NCBI GenBank assembly: GCA_900470775.1
Contig: UCBZ01000017.1
Coordinates: 353,181 to 417,180 of the forward strand
Origin: Hyphomicrobiales bacterium
GTDB taxonomy: Bacteria > Pseudomonadota > Alphaproteobacteria > Rhizobiales > Beijerinckiaceae
Reading direction: 5' to 3'
DNA: 64,000 bases
The position numbers and the translations under genes are program-made. The notes below the pieces were generated by a model. It was not told the DNA's origin. It saw only the letters and a list, made by a program, of their open reading frames with translations, and searched no databases. This document shows positions 48,219 to 58,495 of the stretch, piece by piece (the first letter of the stretch is position 1; each line of letters starts with the position of its first letter).

Positions 48219-48700
48219 AATGCGATCTCCAGTTCGAGCGCGTCATGGATCGGGATGTCCATGTAGCCCGTCCGCACGATGCCCGGAACCACCGAGCGGA
48301 AGTTGTCGATCGCCTCCATGTGGAGGCGCGAGAAGCGGAAGCCGCATTTCTGGTAGAAGATCATGCCGGGCATGTTGTCGTTGGTCAGCATCGCCTTCAG
48401 CCTCACGGCTCCGCGCGCCCGCGCCGCAGCCTTGACCGCTTCGAGCAGCTGGATCGCCGCGCCCTGCCCCGGCGCGACCGAATGCAGCGCGCACAGGAGC
48501 GCGACATCATCATGCATCGTCCAGCTCGCATAGGCCAGGAAAGCCCCGTCCTTGCCGGCGATTCCCAGCAGATCGAGCGTCGCGCAATCATAGACGGTGA
48601 GATCGATCATCATGCTGTGCGAGCCCCAGCTCGCCAGCATCAGCGCGAGGAAGGCGCTCTTGTCCTCGACCGGCCTGACACTCAGGCGGCCGGCGCTCAC
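48215..48700 (-). CDS. GNAT-like acetyltransferase in the ruv operon
   Basis: A 161-residue protein with GNAT features: the acetyl-CoA loop [18 protein letters not shown] near residue 75 and [27 protein letters not shown] (residues 101-127) typical of motif B. It sits between ruvA and ruvB, overlapping both by four bases (GTGA at each end), so it is translated in the same operon. Substrate unknown. A GTG start is used. Confidence 0.85.
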   Translation of the reverse strand: MSAGRLSVRPVEDKSAFLALMLASWGSHSMMIDLTVYDCATLDLLGIAGKDGAFLAYASWTMHDDVALLCALHSVAPGQGAAIQLLEAVKAAARARGAVRLKAMLTNDNMPGMIFYQKCGFRFSRLHMEAIDNFRSVVPGIVRTGYMDIPIHDALELEIAL

Positions 48701-49314
48701 TTCGCCAGTTCCTTCAGCCCGAGCTTGATCAACTGCGCCGTCCCCGCCCCCTCGCCCGCCTCACGCGACGCGGCCGCCACCGCCGCCACGGCTTGCGCCT
48801 GCGGATAGCCGAGATTGCTCAGAGCCGAGACGGCGTCCGCGACCGGCTGCGGCAGCGTCTTGTCGCCGAGCGCGCCGGCAAGTTGTGCCACGCCCGGATC
48901 GACATGGCCGAAGGCCGGTGCCTTGTCCTTCAGTTCGGCACAGATGCGCTGGGCGAGCTTGGGGCCGACACCGGGCGCGCGCGCCACGGCCGCCTTGTCG
49001 TTGGTCGCGAGCGCTGTCGCCAGCGCGCCAGGGTCAAGCGTCGAGAGGATGGCGAGTGCGACCTTGGCGCCGACTCCCTGGACCATCTGCATCAACCGGA
49101 ACCAGTCGCGCTCATTATCGGACATGAAGCCGTAAAGCCGGATCGCATCCTCGCGCACATGCGTCTCGATCGAAAGCGCGATCGCCTCGCCGGGCTTCGG
49201 CAGCCGCTGCAGCGTGCGCGCCGAGCACTGCACGACATAGCCGACGCCCTGCACATCGAGGATGACATGATCCTCGCCATAGGAATCGACGATGCCCTTG
49301 AGCTTGCCGATCAT
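48697..49314 (-). CDS. ruvA: Holliday junction DNA-binding protein RuvA
   Basis: A 205-residue tetramer subunit. [26 protein letters not shown] opens the OB-fold domain, two helix-hairpin-helix motifs follow ([14 protein letters not shown] and [12 protein letters not shown]), and a C-terminal UBA-like domain contacts RuvB. The start at 49314 matches the family; the longer in-frame extension is not conserved in style. Confidence 0.96.
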   Translation of the reverse strand: MIGKLKGIVDSYGEDHVILDVQGVGYVVQCSARTLQRLPKPGEAIALSIETHVREDAIRLYGFMSDNERDWFRLMQMVQGVGAKVALAILSTLDPGALATALATNDKAAVARAPGVGPKLAQRICAELKDKAPAFGHVDPGVAQLAGALGDKTLPQPVADAVSALSNLGYPQAQAVAAVAAASREAGEGAGTAQLIKLGLKELAK

Positions 49315-49354
49315 TGACGGCTCCGCCGCTTTTTCATGCTTCAGCCCCCCAACC

Positions 49355-49867
49355 CTATGAAGCCCGCATCTGAGCGACCAGCGCGCGCATGCCGCGATGC
49401 TGGGCATGACAGATCGCCACCGCCAGCGCATCCGCCGCGTCGGCCGATCTGGTCTCGGCCTTGGGCAAAAGCACGCGGATCATCATCTGGACCTGTTTCT
49501 TGTCGGCATGGCCGACGCCGACCACCGTCTTCTTGACGAGATTGGCGGCATATTCGGCGACGCTCAGGCCAGCCAGCGCTGGCACGACGAGGGCGACGCC
49601 GCGCGCCTGGCCGAGCTTCAGCGCCGATTGCGGATCGCGGTTGACGAAGGTCTCCTCGACCGCGACCTCGTCAGGCGAATACGACGCCACGATCCGCGTC
49701 AGCCCGTCATGCAATTGCCGAAGCCGCTCCGACAAGGGGAGTGCCGCATCGCTCTCGACGCAGCCGCAAGCGATGAAGCCCAGCTTGCTGCCCTCGCTGA
49801 CGACGACGCCCCAGCCCGTCTTCCGGAGACCGGGGTCGATGCCGAGAATGCGAATCGGTGGGTTCAT
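49355..49867 (-). CDS. ruvC: Holliday junction resolvase RuvC
   Basis: A 170-residue RNase-H-fold endonuclease. Catalytic acids are in [13 protein letters not shown] (Asp11), VAVEETFVN near residue 69 and the late [14 protein letters not shown] (Asp near 145). First gene of the ruvC-ruvA-GNAT-ruvB operon. Confidence 0.96.
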   Translation of the reverse strand: MNPPIRILGIDPGLRKTGWGVVVSEGSKLGFIACGCVESDAALPLSERLRQLHDGLTRIVASYSPDEVAVEETFVNRDPQSALKLGQARGVALVVPALAGLSVAEYAANLVKKTVVGVGHADKKQVQMMIRVLLPKAETRSADAADALAVAICHAQHRGMRALVAQMRAS

Positions 49868-50062
49868 GTCGGGCGCAGCCTAAACCTTGGACACGCTTTG
49901 TTCCATGGCGTGTCCTAACGATCCCTCTCCAGCCCACAGCCATCGATGAGCGCTGCGCATCGATGGCATCACAAGGAAAGGGGTTGCCCCGGCACGCGTC
50001 AGGTTGTTGGTGCAAACGGCTCCTGCCTTCCTTGGGACCTTGCTCCCCTATCCCTCCGGCCG

Positions 50063-50842
50063 ATGTCAGATTTCCTCGTCCTCCTCTTTCCCGGCGTCTC
50101 CATGACCGGCCTTGCCGTGCTGCTGGCGGCGACGCTGCTCGGCGGGCTCGTGCGCGGCTTCACCGGCTTCGGCTTCGCCATGGTGTTCATGCCGCTGGCC
50201 TCGATGGTGCTCGGCCCCGTGGCGGCGCTCGGGCTGATCTGGTGCATCGACCTGCCCTTCGCGCTGCCGATCGCCGCCCGCAATGCGAAACAGGCCGAGT
50301 GGCGCGAGGTGGCGCCCCTGCTGCTGACCGCGACGCTCGCCTTGCCCGCCGGCATCTGGCTCTTGATCTGGCTCGACCGCGAGACGATGCGCTGGATTCT
50401 GGCCGTGCTGATCCTGGTAGCCGTCGCGCTGATGGCCTCGGGCTGGCGTTATCACGGCCGGCCGGGCATTCCGCTTTCGCTCGGCGTCGGCGTGCTGTCG
50501 GGGCTGTTCAACGGCATGGCCTCAATCGGCGGCATGCCGCTCGCGGTGTTCTGGCTCGGCGCCCAGCGCAACGACCGCCACAAGACCCGCGCCAACCTCC
50601 AGACCTTCTTCGGCATCTCGACGCTGGTCTCGGGCGCGATCCTCTGGCGCAACGACATCCTGACGATGACCGCGCTGAAGATGGCCCTGCCGCTGATGGC
50701 GGTCTACGGCGCCGGCATGTGGGCCGGCACGCACGGCTTCCGGCTGGCGAACGAGATCACCTTCCGCCGCATCGCCTATGCGGTGATCTTCGTCAGCGCG
50801 GTGGTCAGCCTGCCGCTCTGGGACGCGGTGGTCGGGCGTTAG
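50063..50842 (+). CDS. TauE/SafE family sulfite/anion exporter-like protein
   Basis: A 259-residue membrane protein with about eight helices. The first conserved repeat GGLVRGFTGFGFAMVFMPL (residues 24-42) and the second GVLSGLFNGMASIGGMPLAVFWL are the duplicated hallmarks of the TauE/SafE family. The substrate is unknown (sulfite, sulfonate-derived or other anion). The start at 50063 is chosen because the previous 39 codons are not membrane-like. Alone, with a palindromic repeat after it. Confidence 0.88.
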   Translation: MSDFLVLLFPGVSMTGLAVLLAATLLGGLVRGFTGFGFAMVFMPLASMVLGPVAALGLIWCIDLPFALPIAARNAKQAEWREVAPLLLTATLALPAGIWLLIWLDRETMRWILAVLILVAVALMASGWRYHGRPGIPLSLGVGVLSGLFNGMASIGGMPLAVFWLGAQRNDRHKTRANLQTFFGISTLVSGAILWRNDILTMTALKMALPLMAVYGAGMWAGTHGFRLANEITFRRIAYAVIFVSAVVSLPLWDAVVGR

Positions 50843-50853
50843 AAGCCAAACTC

Positions 50854-50944
50854 GTCATGCTCGCCCTTGTGGCGAGCATCCACGTCTTGAACGCCGCCTT
50901 CGCCGAACGAAGACGTGGATGGTCGGGACAAGCCCGACCATGAC
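50854..50944. repeat. Palindromic intergenic repeat, GTCAT family (variant)
   Basis: GTCATGCTCGCC... to ...ACCATGAC with three sub-hairpins: TGCTCGCC/GGCGAGCA, ATCCACGTCTT/AAGACGTGGAT and ATGGTCGGG/CCCGACCAT. Lies between convergent genes. Confidence 0.8.
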
Positions 50945-50959
50945 GACGAGGGCAACGCC

Positions 50960-51706
50960 TCAGGCGCCGAGCTTCGCCATCACCTCGTCGGCGATCTCGA
51001 AATTGGCGAAGACGTTCTGGACGTCGTCGTCATTGTCGAGCGCTTCCATCAGCCGCATCATCGAGGCCGCCTTCTCCTCGTCGAGCGGGGCTGTCGTCGT
51101 CGGCCGCCAGACAGGCTTGGCGGAGGCCGGCGCGCCGAGCGCGGCTTCCAACGCCTTCGAGACCTCGTTCAGCGAGTCGAAGGCGCACAGGATGGTGTGG
51201 CCGTTCTCGTCGGAGATGACGTCGTCGGCGCCAGCCTCGATTCCCGCTTCCATGATCGTGTCGGCATCGCCGGCTTCGGGCGGATAGCTGATCTCGCCGA
51301 CGCGGTTGAACATGAAGGAGACCGAGTTGCTCTCGCCCAGCGCCCCGCCCGATTTGGTGAAGTAGGAGCGCACGGCCGATGCGGTGCGGTTGCGGTTGTC
51401 GGTCAGCGCCTCGACAATGACAGCGGCTCCGCCCGGCCCGTAGCCCTCGTAGCGGACCTCGTCGTAATTATCGCCTTCGCCGCCGGCCGCCTTGTTGATC
51501 GCGCGCTGGATGTTGTCCTTGGGCATGTTCTCGGCACGCGCCGCCAGCACGGCCATGCGCAGGCGCGGATTCATCGCGGGGTCGGGCATGCCCATCTTGG
51601 CGGCCACCGTGATTTCGCGGCCGAGCTTCGAGAACAGCTTGGCGCGCACGGCGTCCTGCTTGCCCTTGCGGTGCATGATGTTCTTGAACTGGGAATGACC
51701 GGCCAT
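50960..51706 (-). CDS. yebC: YebC/PmpR family regulatory protein
   Basis: A 248-residue protein with the family N-terminus [18 protein letters not shown] and the pattern [21 protein letters not shown] near residue 88. YebC-type proteins were named as DNA-binding regulators (PmpR) and have been linked to translation as well. In many bacteria it is next to ruvC; here it is about 1 kb from ruvC and separated by the TauE gene. Confidence 0.95.
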   Translation of the reverse strand: MAGHSQFKNIMHRKGKQDAVRAKLFSKLGREITVAAKMGMPDPAMNPRLRMAVLAARAENMPKDNIQRAINKAAGGEGDNYDEVRYEGYGPGGAAVIVEALTDNRNRTASAVRSYFTKSGGALGESNSVSFMFNRVGEISYPPEAGDADTIMEAGIEAGADDVISDENGHTILCAFDSLNEVSKALEAALGAPASAKPVWRPTTTAPLDEEKAASMMRLMEALDNDDDVQNVFANFEIADEVMAKLGA

Positions 51707-51834
51707 GGGTATTCTTTGCCTCTGATGCTGCGGCGTAATCTCCGGAAGCGGGCCTTATAGGCGTCGCCTCCGCCCCGGTGCAAGACGGGCCTGTGACAGA
51801 GGCCGACGCAAACGAGGCGCGGCTGCGACGGGCC

Positions 51835-52659
51835 TCAGCCCTGGGCCCAGGGCGGCACCGCCTCGGATAGATGCGGGCCGAGCCGCACCGGCCAGACTGC
51901 CTTCGCCAGCCCGGTGGCATCGTCGATCTCGACCGCGACGCCCGAGAGTGTGCCCTGGCCGGTGGCGGGTTCGAGCCGCGCGCCGGGCGTCTTCTGCAGG
52001 AAGCGCCTGATCGGCTCCTCCTTCTGCATGCCCAGGATCGAATCATAGTCGCCGCACATGCCGGCATCGGACTGGTAGGCGGTGCCGCCGGGCAGGATGC
52101 GGGTATCGGAGGTCGGCACATGGGTATGCGTGCCGACCACGAGGCTGGCGCGGCCATCGAGGAAATGACCCGCCGCCTGCTTCTCGCTCGTCGCTTCGGC
52201 GTGGAAATCGACGATAACGGCATCCGCCACCTCGCCCAGCGGGCAGGCCGACAATTCCCGCTCCATCGCCGCGAACGGATCGTCCAGCGCGTCCATGAAG
52301 ATCCGGCCCATCACATTGACGACCAGCACGCGCGCGCCGTTGCGGGCCTCGATCACGGCCGCACCGCGCCCGGGCGTCCCCTTCGGATAATTCGCCGGGC
52401 GCACCAGCCTGTCCTGGCGTTCGATGAAGACCAGTGCCTCGCGCTGGTCCCAGGAATGATTGCCGAGCGTGACAGCGTCAGCACCGGCTGCGAGGAGCTC
52501 GTCGCAGATCGCCTCGGTGAGGCCGAAGCCGCCGGCGGCGTTCTCACCATTGATGACGACGCAGTCGAGCGCCCAGGCACGGCGCAGGCCCGGCAGACGA
52601 TCCTGCACCGCAATCCTGCCGGGGCGGCCGACGACATCACCGAGGAAAAGCAAACGCAT
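51835..52659 (-). CDS. YmdB family metallophosphoesterase
   Basis: A 274-residue calcineurin-like phosphoesterase of the YmdB type (TIGR00282). Metal-binding motifs are LFLGDVVGRPG at the N-terminus, VINGENAAGG near residue 35, LGNHSWDQ near 67 and VVGTHTHVPTSD near 172. Known members hydrolyse 2',3'-cyclic nucleotides. It follows yebC on the same strand after about 130 bases. Confidence 0.92.
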   Translation of the reverse strand: MRLLFLGDVVGRPGRIAVQDRLPGLRRAWALDCVVINGENAAGGFGLTEAICDELLAAGADAVTLGNHSWDQREALVFIERQDRLVRPANYPKGTPGRGAAVIEARNGARVLVVNVMGRIFMDALDDPFAAMERELSACPLGEVADAVIVDFHAEATSEKQAAGHFLDGRASLVVGTHTHVPTSDTRILPGGTAYQSDAGMCGDYDSILGMQKEEPIRRFLQKTPGARLEPATGQGTLSGVAVEIDDATGLAKAVWPVRLGPHLSEAVPPWAQG

Positions 52660-52758
52660 GAACGGGATTCCGGAGACGGCAAAGCCTCTCCGTCGCGCGA
52701 ATGCCGCCGGGAATCAACCGCAGCGCGCGGATGATCCACCTTATGCGCCATCCGCGCC

Positions 52759-52865
52759 GTCATTCCGGACAAGCCGCGAAGCGGCGCCGATCCGGAATCC
52801 ATCATAGAGCGCCGTCATTGCCCTATAATGGATTCCGGGTCTGCGCTTCGCTTGCCCGGAATGAC
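52759..52865. repeat. 107-bp palindromic repeat, GTCAT family
   Basis: Starts GTCATTCCGGACAAGCCGCG and ends GCCCGGAATGAC, with inner arms GGAATCCATCATAG and CTATAATGGATTCC (near-perfect). Same length and plan as the copy at 33759. Confidence 0.9.
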
Positions 52866-52895
52866 GGCGGAGTGTTTGAAGTCGTCTTGTCCGCC

Positions 52896-53477
52896 TCAAC
52901 CGCAGGCGATTGTCTCGCGTTCGGTCACGATCCAGTCGAGGCGCCGGTCATGCGGCTCGTCGGGCACCGCGTCGATCTCCTGCGCGGCATAGGCGATGCC
53001 GATGCTGATGACGGGTCCGAGTTCGGTGAGCTTGGCGTCATAATGGCCCTTGCCGTAGCCGATGCGATAGCCGCGCCGGTCGAAGGCTGCGAGCGGCACG
53101 ATCAGGATGGTCGGCACGACCTCGGGCTGCTCCGGCTGCGGCACCAGCGTGCCGAAGCCGCCAGGCACGATCGGCTCATAGGGCGCCCAGCGCCGGAACA
53201 GCATCCGCTGGCCGACGATGGCCGGCAGGCAGAGCGGCAGGCCCAGCACGTGCAAGGCTTCGAGGATCGGGCGCGGATCGGCCTCGGAGCGCATCGGCCA
53301 ATAGGCGGAAACGGGGCCGGCGCCTTCGTTGAAGACCGGCAGCGCCAGCACGCGCTCGGCGATCAGCGGATCCCATTCCAGCCGGTCGTCGATCTCGAGC
53401 CGGTCGCGAAGCGCCAGCGCGGCCTCGCGCAGAGCGGTCTTTTTCGGCGCGGCGCTGTGGGAAGACGTATCGGTCAT
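52896..53477 (-). CDS. 5-formyltetrahydrofolate cyclo-ligase
   Basis: A 193-residue ygfA/5-FCL protein. The family signature RRGYRIGYGKGHYDAKL is near residue 135, and basic residues near the N-terminus (KKTALREAALALRDRL) fit the ATP site. It returns 5-formyl-THF to the active folate pool. The start at 53477 is preferred to a GTG six codons upstream. It follows the probable 6S RNA, the order zapA-6S-ygfA known from many proteobacteria. Confidence 0.92.
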   Translation of the reverse strand: MTDTSSHSAAPKKTALREAALALRDRLEIDDRLEWDPLIAERVLALPVFNEGAGPVSAYWPMRSEADPRPILEALHVLGLPLCLPAIVGQRMLFRRWAPYEPIVPGGFGTLVPQPEQPEVVPTILIVPLAAFDRRGYRIGYGKGHYDAKLTELGPVISIGIAYAAQEIDAVPDEPHDRRLDWIVTERETIACG

Positions 53478-53499
53478 GGGAAAGTGCTGAGCCACCTTG

Positions 53500-53645
53500 G
53501 CCGTGGAGATTTCGATCCCGGGACACCTACTAAAGTAGGTGGGCGCCGTGTGTCTGGGTCCAGGGACCCAGTCAGGGACAGCTCCCTAGGGAGTCGTATG
53601 GGCCCGGGAATACACTCCTCGCACGCACCAGGCAGCCCAGCCCCG
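53500..53645 (-). ncRNA. ssrS: Candidate 6S RNA (ssrS)
   Basis: On the minus strand the zapA-5-FCL gap is GC-rich and highly self-complementary: hairpins CTGGGTCC-CT-GGACCCAG and CACCTACT-TT-AGTAGGTG, a CTCCCTAGGGAG palindrome, and CCCGGG segments near both ends that can pair. Position and orientation between zapA and the cyclo-ligase gene match 6S RNA in proteobacteria. Ends are approximate. No covariance search was possible. Confidence 0.7.
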
Positions 53646-53684
53646 CCAATGTAGGGAATGCGCCGGCAAAGCGCCAGTGGCGGT

Positions 53685-54053
53685 TTAGCCTACCGCGCTC
53701 GGAATCAGGCTCTTCGCGATGCCCTCGATCCGCTCGGCCGCCGCGGCCAGTGCCTCGGCCGCCCTGTCCTCCACCTCGCCGAGGCGCCGGTCGGCCGCTC
53801 CGGCATCGCCCTGGATCGAGGCGAGGTCGGCCTCCAGCCTGGCGATGCGGCGCTGCAGCTCGGAGGCTTCGTCCGCGACCATCAGCGCCGCCATGACGTG
53901 CAGGCGCATGTCGCCGATCTCGCCGAAGGCCTCGCGCATCTCCTGGATCTTGCCGTCATAGACGCGGGCGAGACCCTCCAGATGCGGCTCCTCGCCCTCC
54001 CCGCAGGCCATGCGATAGGCCTTGCCGGCGATGGTGACATTGACTTGCGGCAT
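53685..54053 (-). CDS. zapA: Cell division protein ZapA
   Basis: A 122-residue FtsZ-ring stabiliser. MPQVNVTIAGKAYRMACGEGEE is the ZapA N-terminus (beta domain), and a C-terminal coiled coil (about residues 62-110) mediates tetramerisation. Start at 54053. It follows a DUF4164 gene by 18 bases. Confidence 0.92.
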   Translation of the reverse strand: MPQVNVTIAGKAYRMACGEGEEPHLEGLARVYDGKIQEMREAFGEIGDMRLHVMAALMVADEASELQRRIARLEADLASIQGDAGAADRRLGEVEDRAAEALAAAAERIEGIAKSLIPSAVG

Positions 54054-54071
54054 GGCGCTCCCCACTTGATT

Positions 54072-54467
54072 CTACCGAAGACCCGGCTCCCGGATATCCG
54101 GGCCGGCTGCGGCCCGCTCCGGATAGGCTTCTTCAGGTTCGCCCAGTTCCTCGCCGGTCGCGTCCTGAAGCTCGGCATCGACGTCGGGATCGGGCTGGTG
54201 ACGGGCGATCACGGCGCCGATCACGTTCATGGCGCGCTGCAGGCGCTGGTCGACATCGGCGGCCGCCGTCTCGACATCGCCGAGCCGCGCGGTCGCCCCG
54301 TCGAGCTCGGCTGCCAGCCTTGCCCGGTCGTCCTGCATCAGCGCCAGTTCCGTTTCCAGATTGGCCCGTCCGCGCTCGGCCTCGACGCGCCGCCGCGCCG
54401 CGGCCTCAAGCTGCGCCAGCGCACCGTCGAGACGCGCCAGGGCATTCTCCAGCATCAGGCTCGCCAC
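54072..54467 (-). CDS. DUF4164 family coiled-coil protein
   Basis: A 131-residue protein, almost entirely helical coiled coil (MLENALARLDGALAQLEAAARRRVEAE and onward), of the DUF4164 family found next to zapA in alphaproteobacteria. Context suggests a role in division, but function is unknown. Confidence 0.85.
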   Translation of the reverse strand: MASLMLENALARLDGALAQLEAAARRRVEAERGRANLETELALMQDDRARLAAELDGATARLGDVETAAADVDQRLQRAMNVIGAVIARHQPDPDVDAELQDATGEELGEPEEAYPERAAAGPDIREPGLR

Positions 54468-54811
54468 CGTCGCTCTCCTTCAGATCGAAGCCGGCTCACA
54501 CGATTCGGGACCCTAGCCCATGTCGTCCAAAAACGGGAATCGGCTGGGAATCGCCGCAGCAAAGATGCCCGTCGATCCCAAGGGCTTGGACCCGCTTGCT
54601 GTCTTCGCACTTGCAGCAAGGCCAAAGCGGGGCACGCTCGCCCCGCATGGAGAACCGGCTGGACGAATTGACTCGAAGCCGACCAGCGGCCTAATCGAGC
54701 CACCATTCGAAGCGATACAGCGACATCGGAATTCGGACCGCCCCCGGCCTGCCGCCCACGCAGGATGTGGCCGCGGCCTCGTCCTCCCGCCAGACGGAGC
54801 CTGAGACCATC
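54468..54811. other. Divergent promoter region of DUF4164-zapA and tkt
   Basis: About 344 bases. One candidate tkt promoter is noted separately. No gene or RNA recognised. Confidence 0.5.
54668..54697 (+). promoter_or_regulatory. Possible tkt promoter
   Basis: TTGACT and TAATCG separated by 18 bases, about 115 bases before the tkt start. Sequence resemblance only. Confidence 0.35.
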
Positions 54812-56809
54812 ATGACCACGATCGACCGCGCCCAGCACGACAAGCTCGCCAACGCCATCCGCTCCCTTGCGATGGACGGCGTCGAGAAGGCGAACTCCGG
54901 CCATCCCGGCCTGCCGATGGGCGCAGCCGACGTCGCGACCGTGCTGTTCACCCGCGTCATGAGCTATGATGCCGCCGATCCGCGCTGGCCCGATCGCGAC
55001 CGTTTCGTGCTCTCGGCCGGCCATGGCTCGATGCTGCTCTACGCCCTGCTCTATCTCACCGGCGTGCCCGGCATGGAGCTCGACGACCTCAAGAAATTCC
55101 GCCAGACCGATTCGAAGACGCCGGGCCATCCCGAGAACTTCATGACCGCGGGCGTCGAGACCACGACCGGCCCGCTTGGCCAGGGGCTGGCCACGGCTGT
55201 GGGCATGGCGATGGCCGAGCGCATGCTCGCCGCCGAATACGGCAAGAAGGTCGTCGATCACCACACCTATGTGCTGGCCTCCGACGGCGACCTGATGGAA
55301 GGCATCAGCCACGAGGCGATCGCGCTCGCCGGCCACCAGAAGCTCAACAAGCTGATCGTGATGTGGGACGACAACGGCATCTCGATCGACGGGCCGCTGA
55401 CGATCTCCGACAATGTCGACCAGGTCGCGCGCTTCAAGGCCTGCGGCTGGCGCGCCGAGCGCGTCGACGGCCATGATCCCGACGCGATCGAGGCCGCGAT
55501 CCGCCGCGCCCAGAAGTCGAACAAGCCGAGCATGATCGCCTGCAAGACGGTGATCGGCTTCGGCGCGCCCAAGAAGCAGGGCACCTCCAAGGCCCATGGC
55601 GAGGCGCTGGGCGCCGAGGAACTCGCCGCCGCCAAGAAGAACCTCGGCATCACCGGCGGCCCCTTCGAGGTCGCGGCCGACATCCTCAAGGCTTGGCGCG
55701 GCTACGGCCGGGCCGGCGCCGGCGCCCATGCCGACTGGAAGGGCCGCTACGAGGCGCTGTCCGAGCGCAAGCGCGCCGAATTCGACCGCCGCCAGGCTCA
55801 TGGCATCCCGGCCAAGCTCGACAAGGCGATCCTCGCCCACAAGAAGGCGCTGATCGCGGCCCCGCAGACCATCGCCACCCGCAAGGCTTCGGAACTCGCG
55901 CTGGAGGTGATCACGCCGATCATGCCCGAACTCGTCATGGGCTCGGCCGACCTGACGCCTTCCAACAACACCCGCACCAAGGCCGCGCTGGACTTCACGC
56001 CGAAGACCCCCAAGGGCCGCTATGTCCGCTACGGCATCCGCGAGCACGGCATGGCCGCCGCGATGAACGGCATCACCCTACATGGCGGCTTCCGCACCGG
56101 CGGCGGCACCTTCCTGGTCTTCGCCGACTATGCCCGCCCCTCGATGCGGCTCGCAGCCCTGATGGGCCTGCCGATCGTCTACGTCATGACCCATGACTCG
56201 ATCGGGCTCGGTGAGGACGGCCCGACGCACCAGCCGGTCGAGCAGATCGCCTCGCTGCGCGCCATGCCGAACATGCATGTCTTCCGCCCGGCCGACACGA
56301 TCGAGACCGCCGAGGCCTGGCAGTTCGCGCTCGAGCATACCAAGGGCCCGACCGTGCTCGCCCTCTCGCGCCAGAACCTGCCGCAGCTGCGCACCGACGC
56401 GACCGCGACGAACCGCTCGGCCAAGGGCGGCTACGAGCTGCTGCCGGCCGAAGGCGGCAAGGCGGAGGTCTCGCTCTTCGCCTCGGGCTCCGAGGTCGAG
56501 ATCGCTGTCGCCGCCCGCAAGCTGCTCGCCGAGAAGGGCGTCAAGGCGCGCGTCGTCTCCGTGCCCTCGCTCGAACTGCTGCTAGCGCAGGACGAGGCGA
56601 CTCAAGGAGCCGTCATCGGCGACGCCCCGGTCAAGATCGCGATCGAGGCCGGGGTGCGCTTCGGCTGGGATGCCGTGATCGGCCATGACGGCATCTTCGT
56701 CGGCATGCATTCCTTCGGGGCGAGCGGCCCCTACAAGGAGGTCTACAAGCATTTCGGCATCACGCCGGAAGCCGTGGTCGAGGCCGCGATGAAGCGTCAC
56801 AACGCCTGA
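54812..56809 (+). CDS. tkt: Transketolase
   Basis: A 665-residue thiamine-diphosphate enzyme moving two-carbon units among sugar phosphates. Features: [14 protein letters not shown] near residue 28, the TPP motif [14 protein letters not shown] near 153 with WDDN after it, and [19 protein letters not shown] near 465 in the pyrimidine domain. I start at [10 protein letters not shown] (54812). It heads the tkt-gap-pgk-fba cluster on the plus strand. Confidence 0.97.
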   Translation: MTTIDRAQHDKLANAIRSLAMDGVEKANSGHPGLPMGAADVATVLFTRVMSYDAADPRWPDRDRFVLSAGHGSMLLYALLYLTGVPGMELDDLKKFRQTDSKTPGHPENFMTAGVETTTGPLGQGLATAVGMAMAERMLAAEYGKKVVDHHTYVLASDGDLMEGISHEAIALAGHQKLNKLIVMWDDNGISIDGPLTISDNVDQVARFKACGWRAERVDGHDPDAIEAAIRRAQKSNKPSMIACKTVIGFGAPKKQGTSKAHGEALGAEELAAAKKNLGITGGPFEVAADILKAWRGYGRAGAGAHADWKGRYEALSERKRAEFDRRQAHGIPAKLDKAILAHKKALIAAPQTIATRKASELALEVITPIMPELVMGSADLTPSNNTRTKAALDFTPKTPKGRYVRYGIREHGMAAAMNGITLHGGFRTGGGTFLVFADYARPSMRLAALMGLPIVYVMTHDSIGLGEDGPTHQPVEQIASLRAMPNMHVFRPADTIETAEAWQFALEHTKGPTVLALSRQNLPQLRTDATATNRSAKGGYELLPAEGGKAEVSLFASGSEVEIAVAARKLLAEKGVKARVVSVPSLELLLAQDEATQGAVIGDAPVKIAIEAGVRFGWDAVIGHDGIFVGMHSFGASGPYKEVYKHFGITPEAVVEAAMKRHNA

Positions 56810-56946
56810 GAACCGCGGAAAATGTGAGATCGCCCGGCCCGCTCCGGAATTTTCTCACCGGGAGACTTGCGTTCGGCCACGCTTTGGCCGAATTGCCCGC
56901 ATGAATGGCGTGCAAGCGCCGTGATCCGGCGAAGGAGAGGTTTGAG

Positions 56947-57957
56947 ATGACGGTCAAGGTGGCGATCAACGGTTTCGGCCGCATCGGGCGCAACGTCCTG
57001 CGCGCGATCATCGAGTCGAAGCGCAAAGACATCGAGGTCGTGGCGATCAACGATCTCGGCCCGGTCGAGACCAATGCCCATCTCTTCCGCTTCGACTCCG
57101 TGCATGGCCGCTTCCCCGGCACGGTGACCGTTTCCGGCGACACGATCGATGTCGGCCGCGGCCCGATCAAGGTCACCGCCGTGCGCGACCCCAAGGATCT
57201 GCCGCACAAGGCGCTCGGCGTCGATATCGCGCTGGAATGCACCGGCATCTTCACCACCAAGGAGAAGGCCTCGGCCCATCTCGCCGCCGGCGCCAAGCGC
57301 GTCCTGGTCTCGGCCCCCTGCGACGGCGCCGATTTGACCGTCGTCTTCGGCGTCAATGACGGCCAGCTCACCAGCGACCACGTCATCGTCTCGAACGCCT
57401 CCTGCACCACCAACTGCCTCGCGCCGGTCGTGCGCGTGCTCCATGACGCCGTCGGCATCGACAAAGGCTTCATGACCACGATCCATGCCTATACCGGCGA
57501 CCAGCCGACGCTCGACACGATGCACAAGGATCTCTACCGCGGCCGCGCCGCCGGCCTCTCGATGATCCCGACCTCGACCGGCGCCGCCAAGGCGATCGGC
57601 CTCGTCATCCCCGAGCTCAAGGGCCGGCTCGACGGCTCCTCGGTGCGCGTGCCGACCCCCAACGTCTCGATGGTCGACTTCAAGTTCATCGCCAAGCGCA
57701 AGACCACTGTCGAGAAGATCAACGACGCGATCCTCAAGGCGAGCAAGCGCGGTGTCCTGAAGGGCATCCTGGCCGTCACCGACCAGCCCAACGTCTCGAT
57801 CGACTTCAACCACGACCCGGCCTCGTCGACCTTCGCGCTCGACCAGACCAAGGTCATGGACGACAAGTTCGTCAGCGTCGTCGCCTGGTACGACAACGAG
57901 TGGGGCTTCTCGAACCGCATGAGCGACACCGCCGTCGCCATGGGCAAGCTGCTCTGA
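56947..57957 (+). CDS. gap: Glyceraldehyde-3-phosphate dehydrogenase, type I
   Basis: A 336-residue NAD(P)-dependent enzyme. [20 protein letters not shown] opens the Rossmann fold; Cys153 in SNASCTTNC is the catalytic nucleophile. AAGGAGAGG stands close before the ATG at 56947. It lies 137 bases after tkt. Followed by a stem-loop and a small membrane protein gene before pgk. Confidence 0.97.
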   Translation: MTVKVAINGFGRIGRNVLRAIIESKRKDIEVVAINDLGPVETNAHLFRFDSVHGRFPGTVTVSGDTIDVGRGPIKVTAVRDPKDLPHKALGVDIALECTGIFTTKEKASAHLAAGAKRVLVSAPCDGADLTVVFGVNDGQLTSDHVIVSNASCTTNCLAPVVRVLHDAVGIDKGFMTTIHAYTGDQPTLDTMHKDLYRGRAAGLSMIPTSTGAAKAIGLVIPELKGRLDGSSVRVPTPNVSMVDFKFIAKRKTTVEKINDAILKASKRGVLKGILAVTDQPNVSIDFNHDPASSTFALDQTKVMDDKFVSVVAWYDNEWGFSNRMSDTAVAMGKLL

Positions 57958-57971
57958 CCTGACGCCTTGCG

Positions 57972-57996
57972 ATACCGCGCCGCTTCGGCGCGGTAT
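57972..57996 (+). terminator. Stem-loop after gap without T run
   Basis: ATACCGCGCCG-CTT-CGGCGCGGTAT, a perfect 11-bp stem 14 bases after the gap stop, followed by GTCTC rather than T. It could stabilise the gap message or attenuate read-through to pgk. Confidence 0.55.
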
Positions 57997-58027
57997 GTCT
58001 CAACTCCTCGAATCGAACGGAACGACC

Positions 58028-58495
58028 ATGGCCAAGATCGAGCCGACCGTCGCATCGACAGCCGACGCATCCGTACCGACGACCGTCACGCCTACCCCGA
58101 CCGCCCCGACCTACGGCACGCCCTATGTCGTCGGCAGCGTCGCGCCTGCGAGCGAGGCCACGCCGGCCTCTGATCCGCGCCAGCTCGACCAGCTCTCTCG
58201 CATCGAGGAGAAGGCTGCGCGCATCGAGGAGAAGTTCGCCCGCTACGAGGCTGTCCTGACCCGCGCCGAAGCATCGCTGGAGCGCAGCGCTCACAAGGTC
58301 GACGCCGCCGCCGGCACCATGGACTTCGCGGCGATCCGCGGCGAGATCGCCAGCCTGCGCGACCGCGTCGATGCGACCCCACGCGTCGCCACCCTGTTCA
58401 CCACCGCGATCGTCACGGCCGTCCTCACCGTCATCCTGACGATCCTGGTGCTGCGCTTCGGCGTGCCCGGCCTGATGCCGAAGCTGCTGCCGTGA
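58028..58495 (+). CDS. Coiled-coil membrane protein between gap and pgk, unknown
   Basis: A 155-residue protein. A Thr/Pro/Ala-rich N-terminus is followed by a coiled coil (about residues 55-120: [21 protein letters not shown], with further heptads) and a C-terminal membrane helix (about 126-150, [23 protein letters not shown]). Its stop overlaps the GTG start of pgk (GTGA), implying translational coupling to glycolysis. No family recognised. Confidence 0.75.
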   Translation: MAKIEPTVASTADASVPTTVTPTPTAPTYGTPYVVGSVAPASEATPASDPRQLDQLSRIEEKAARIEEKFARYEAVLTRAEASLERSAHKVDAAAGTMDFAAIRGEIASLRDRVDATPRVATLFTTAIVTAVLTVILTILVLRFGVPGLMPKLLP

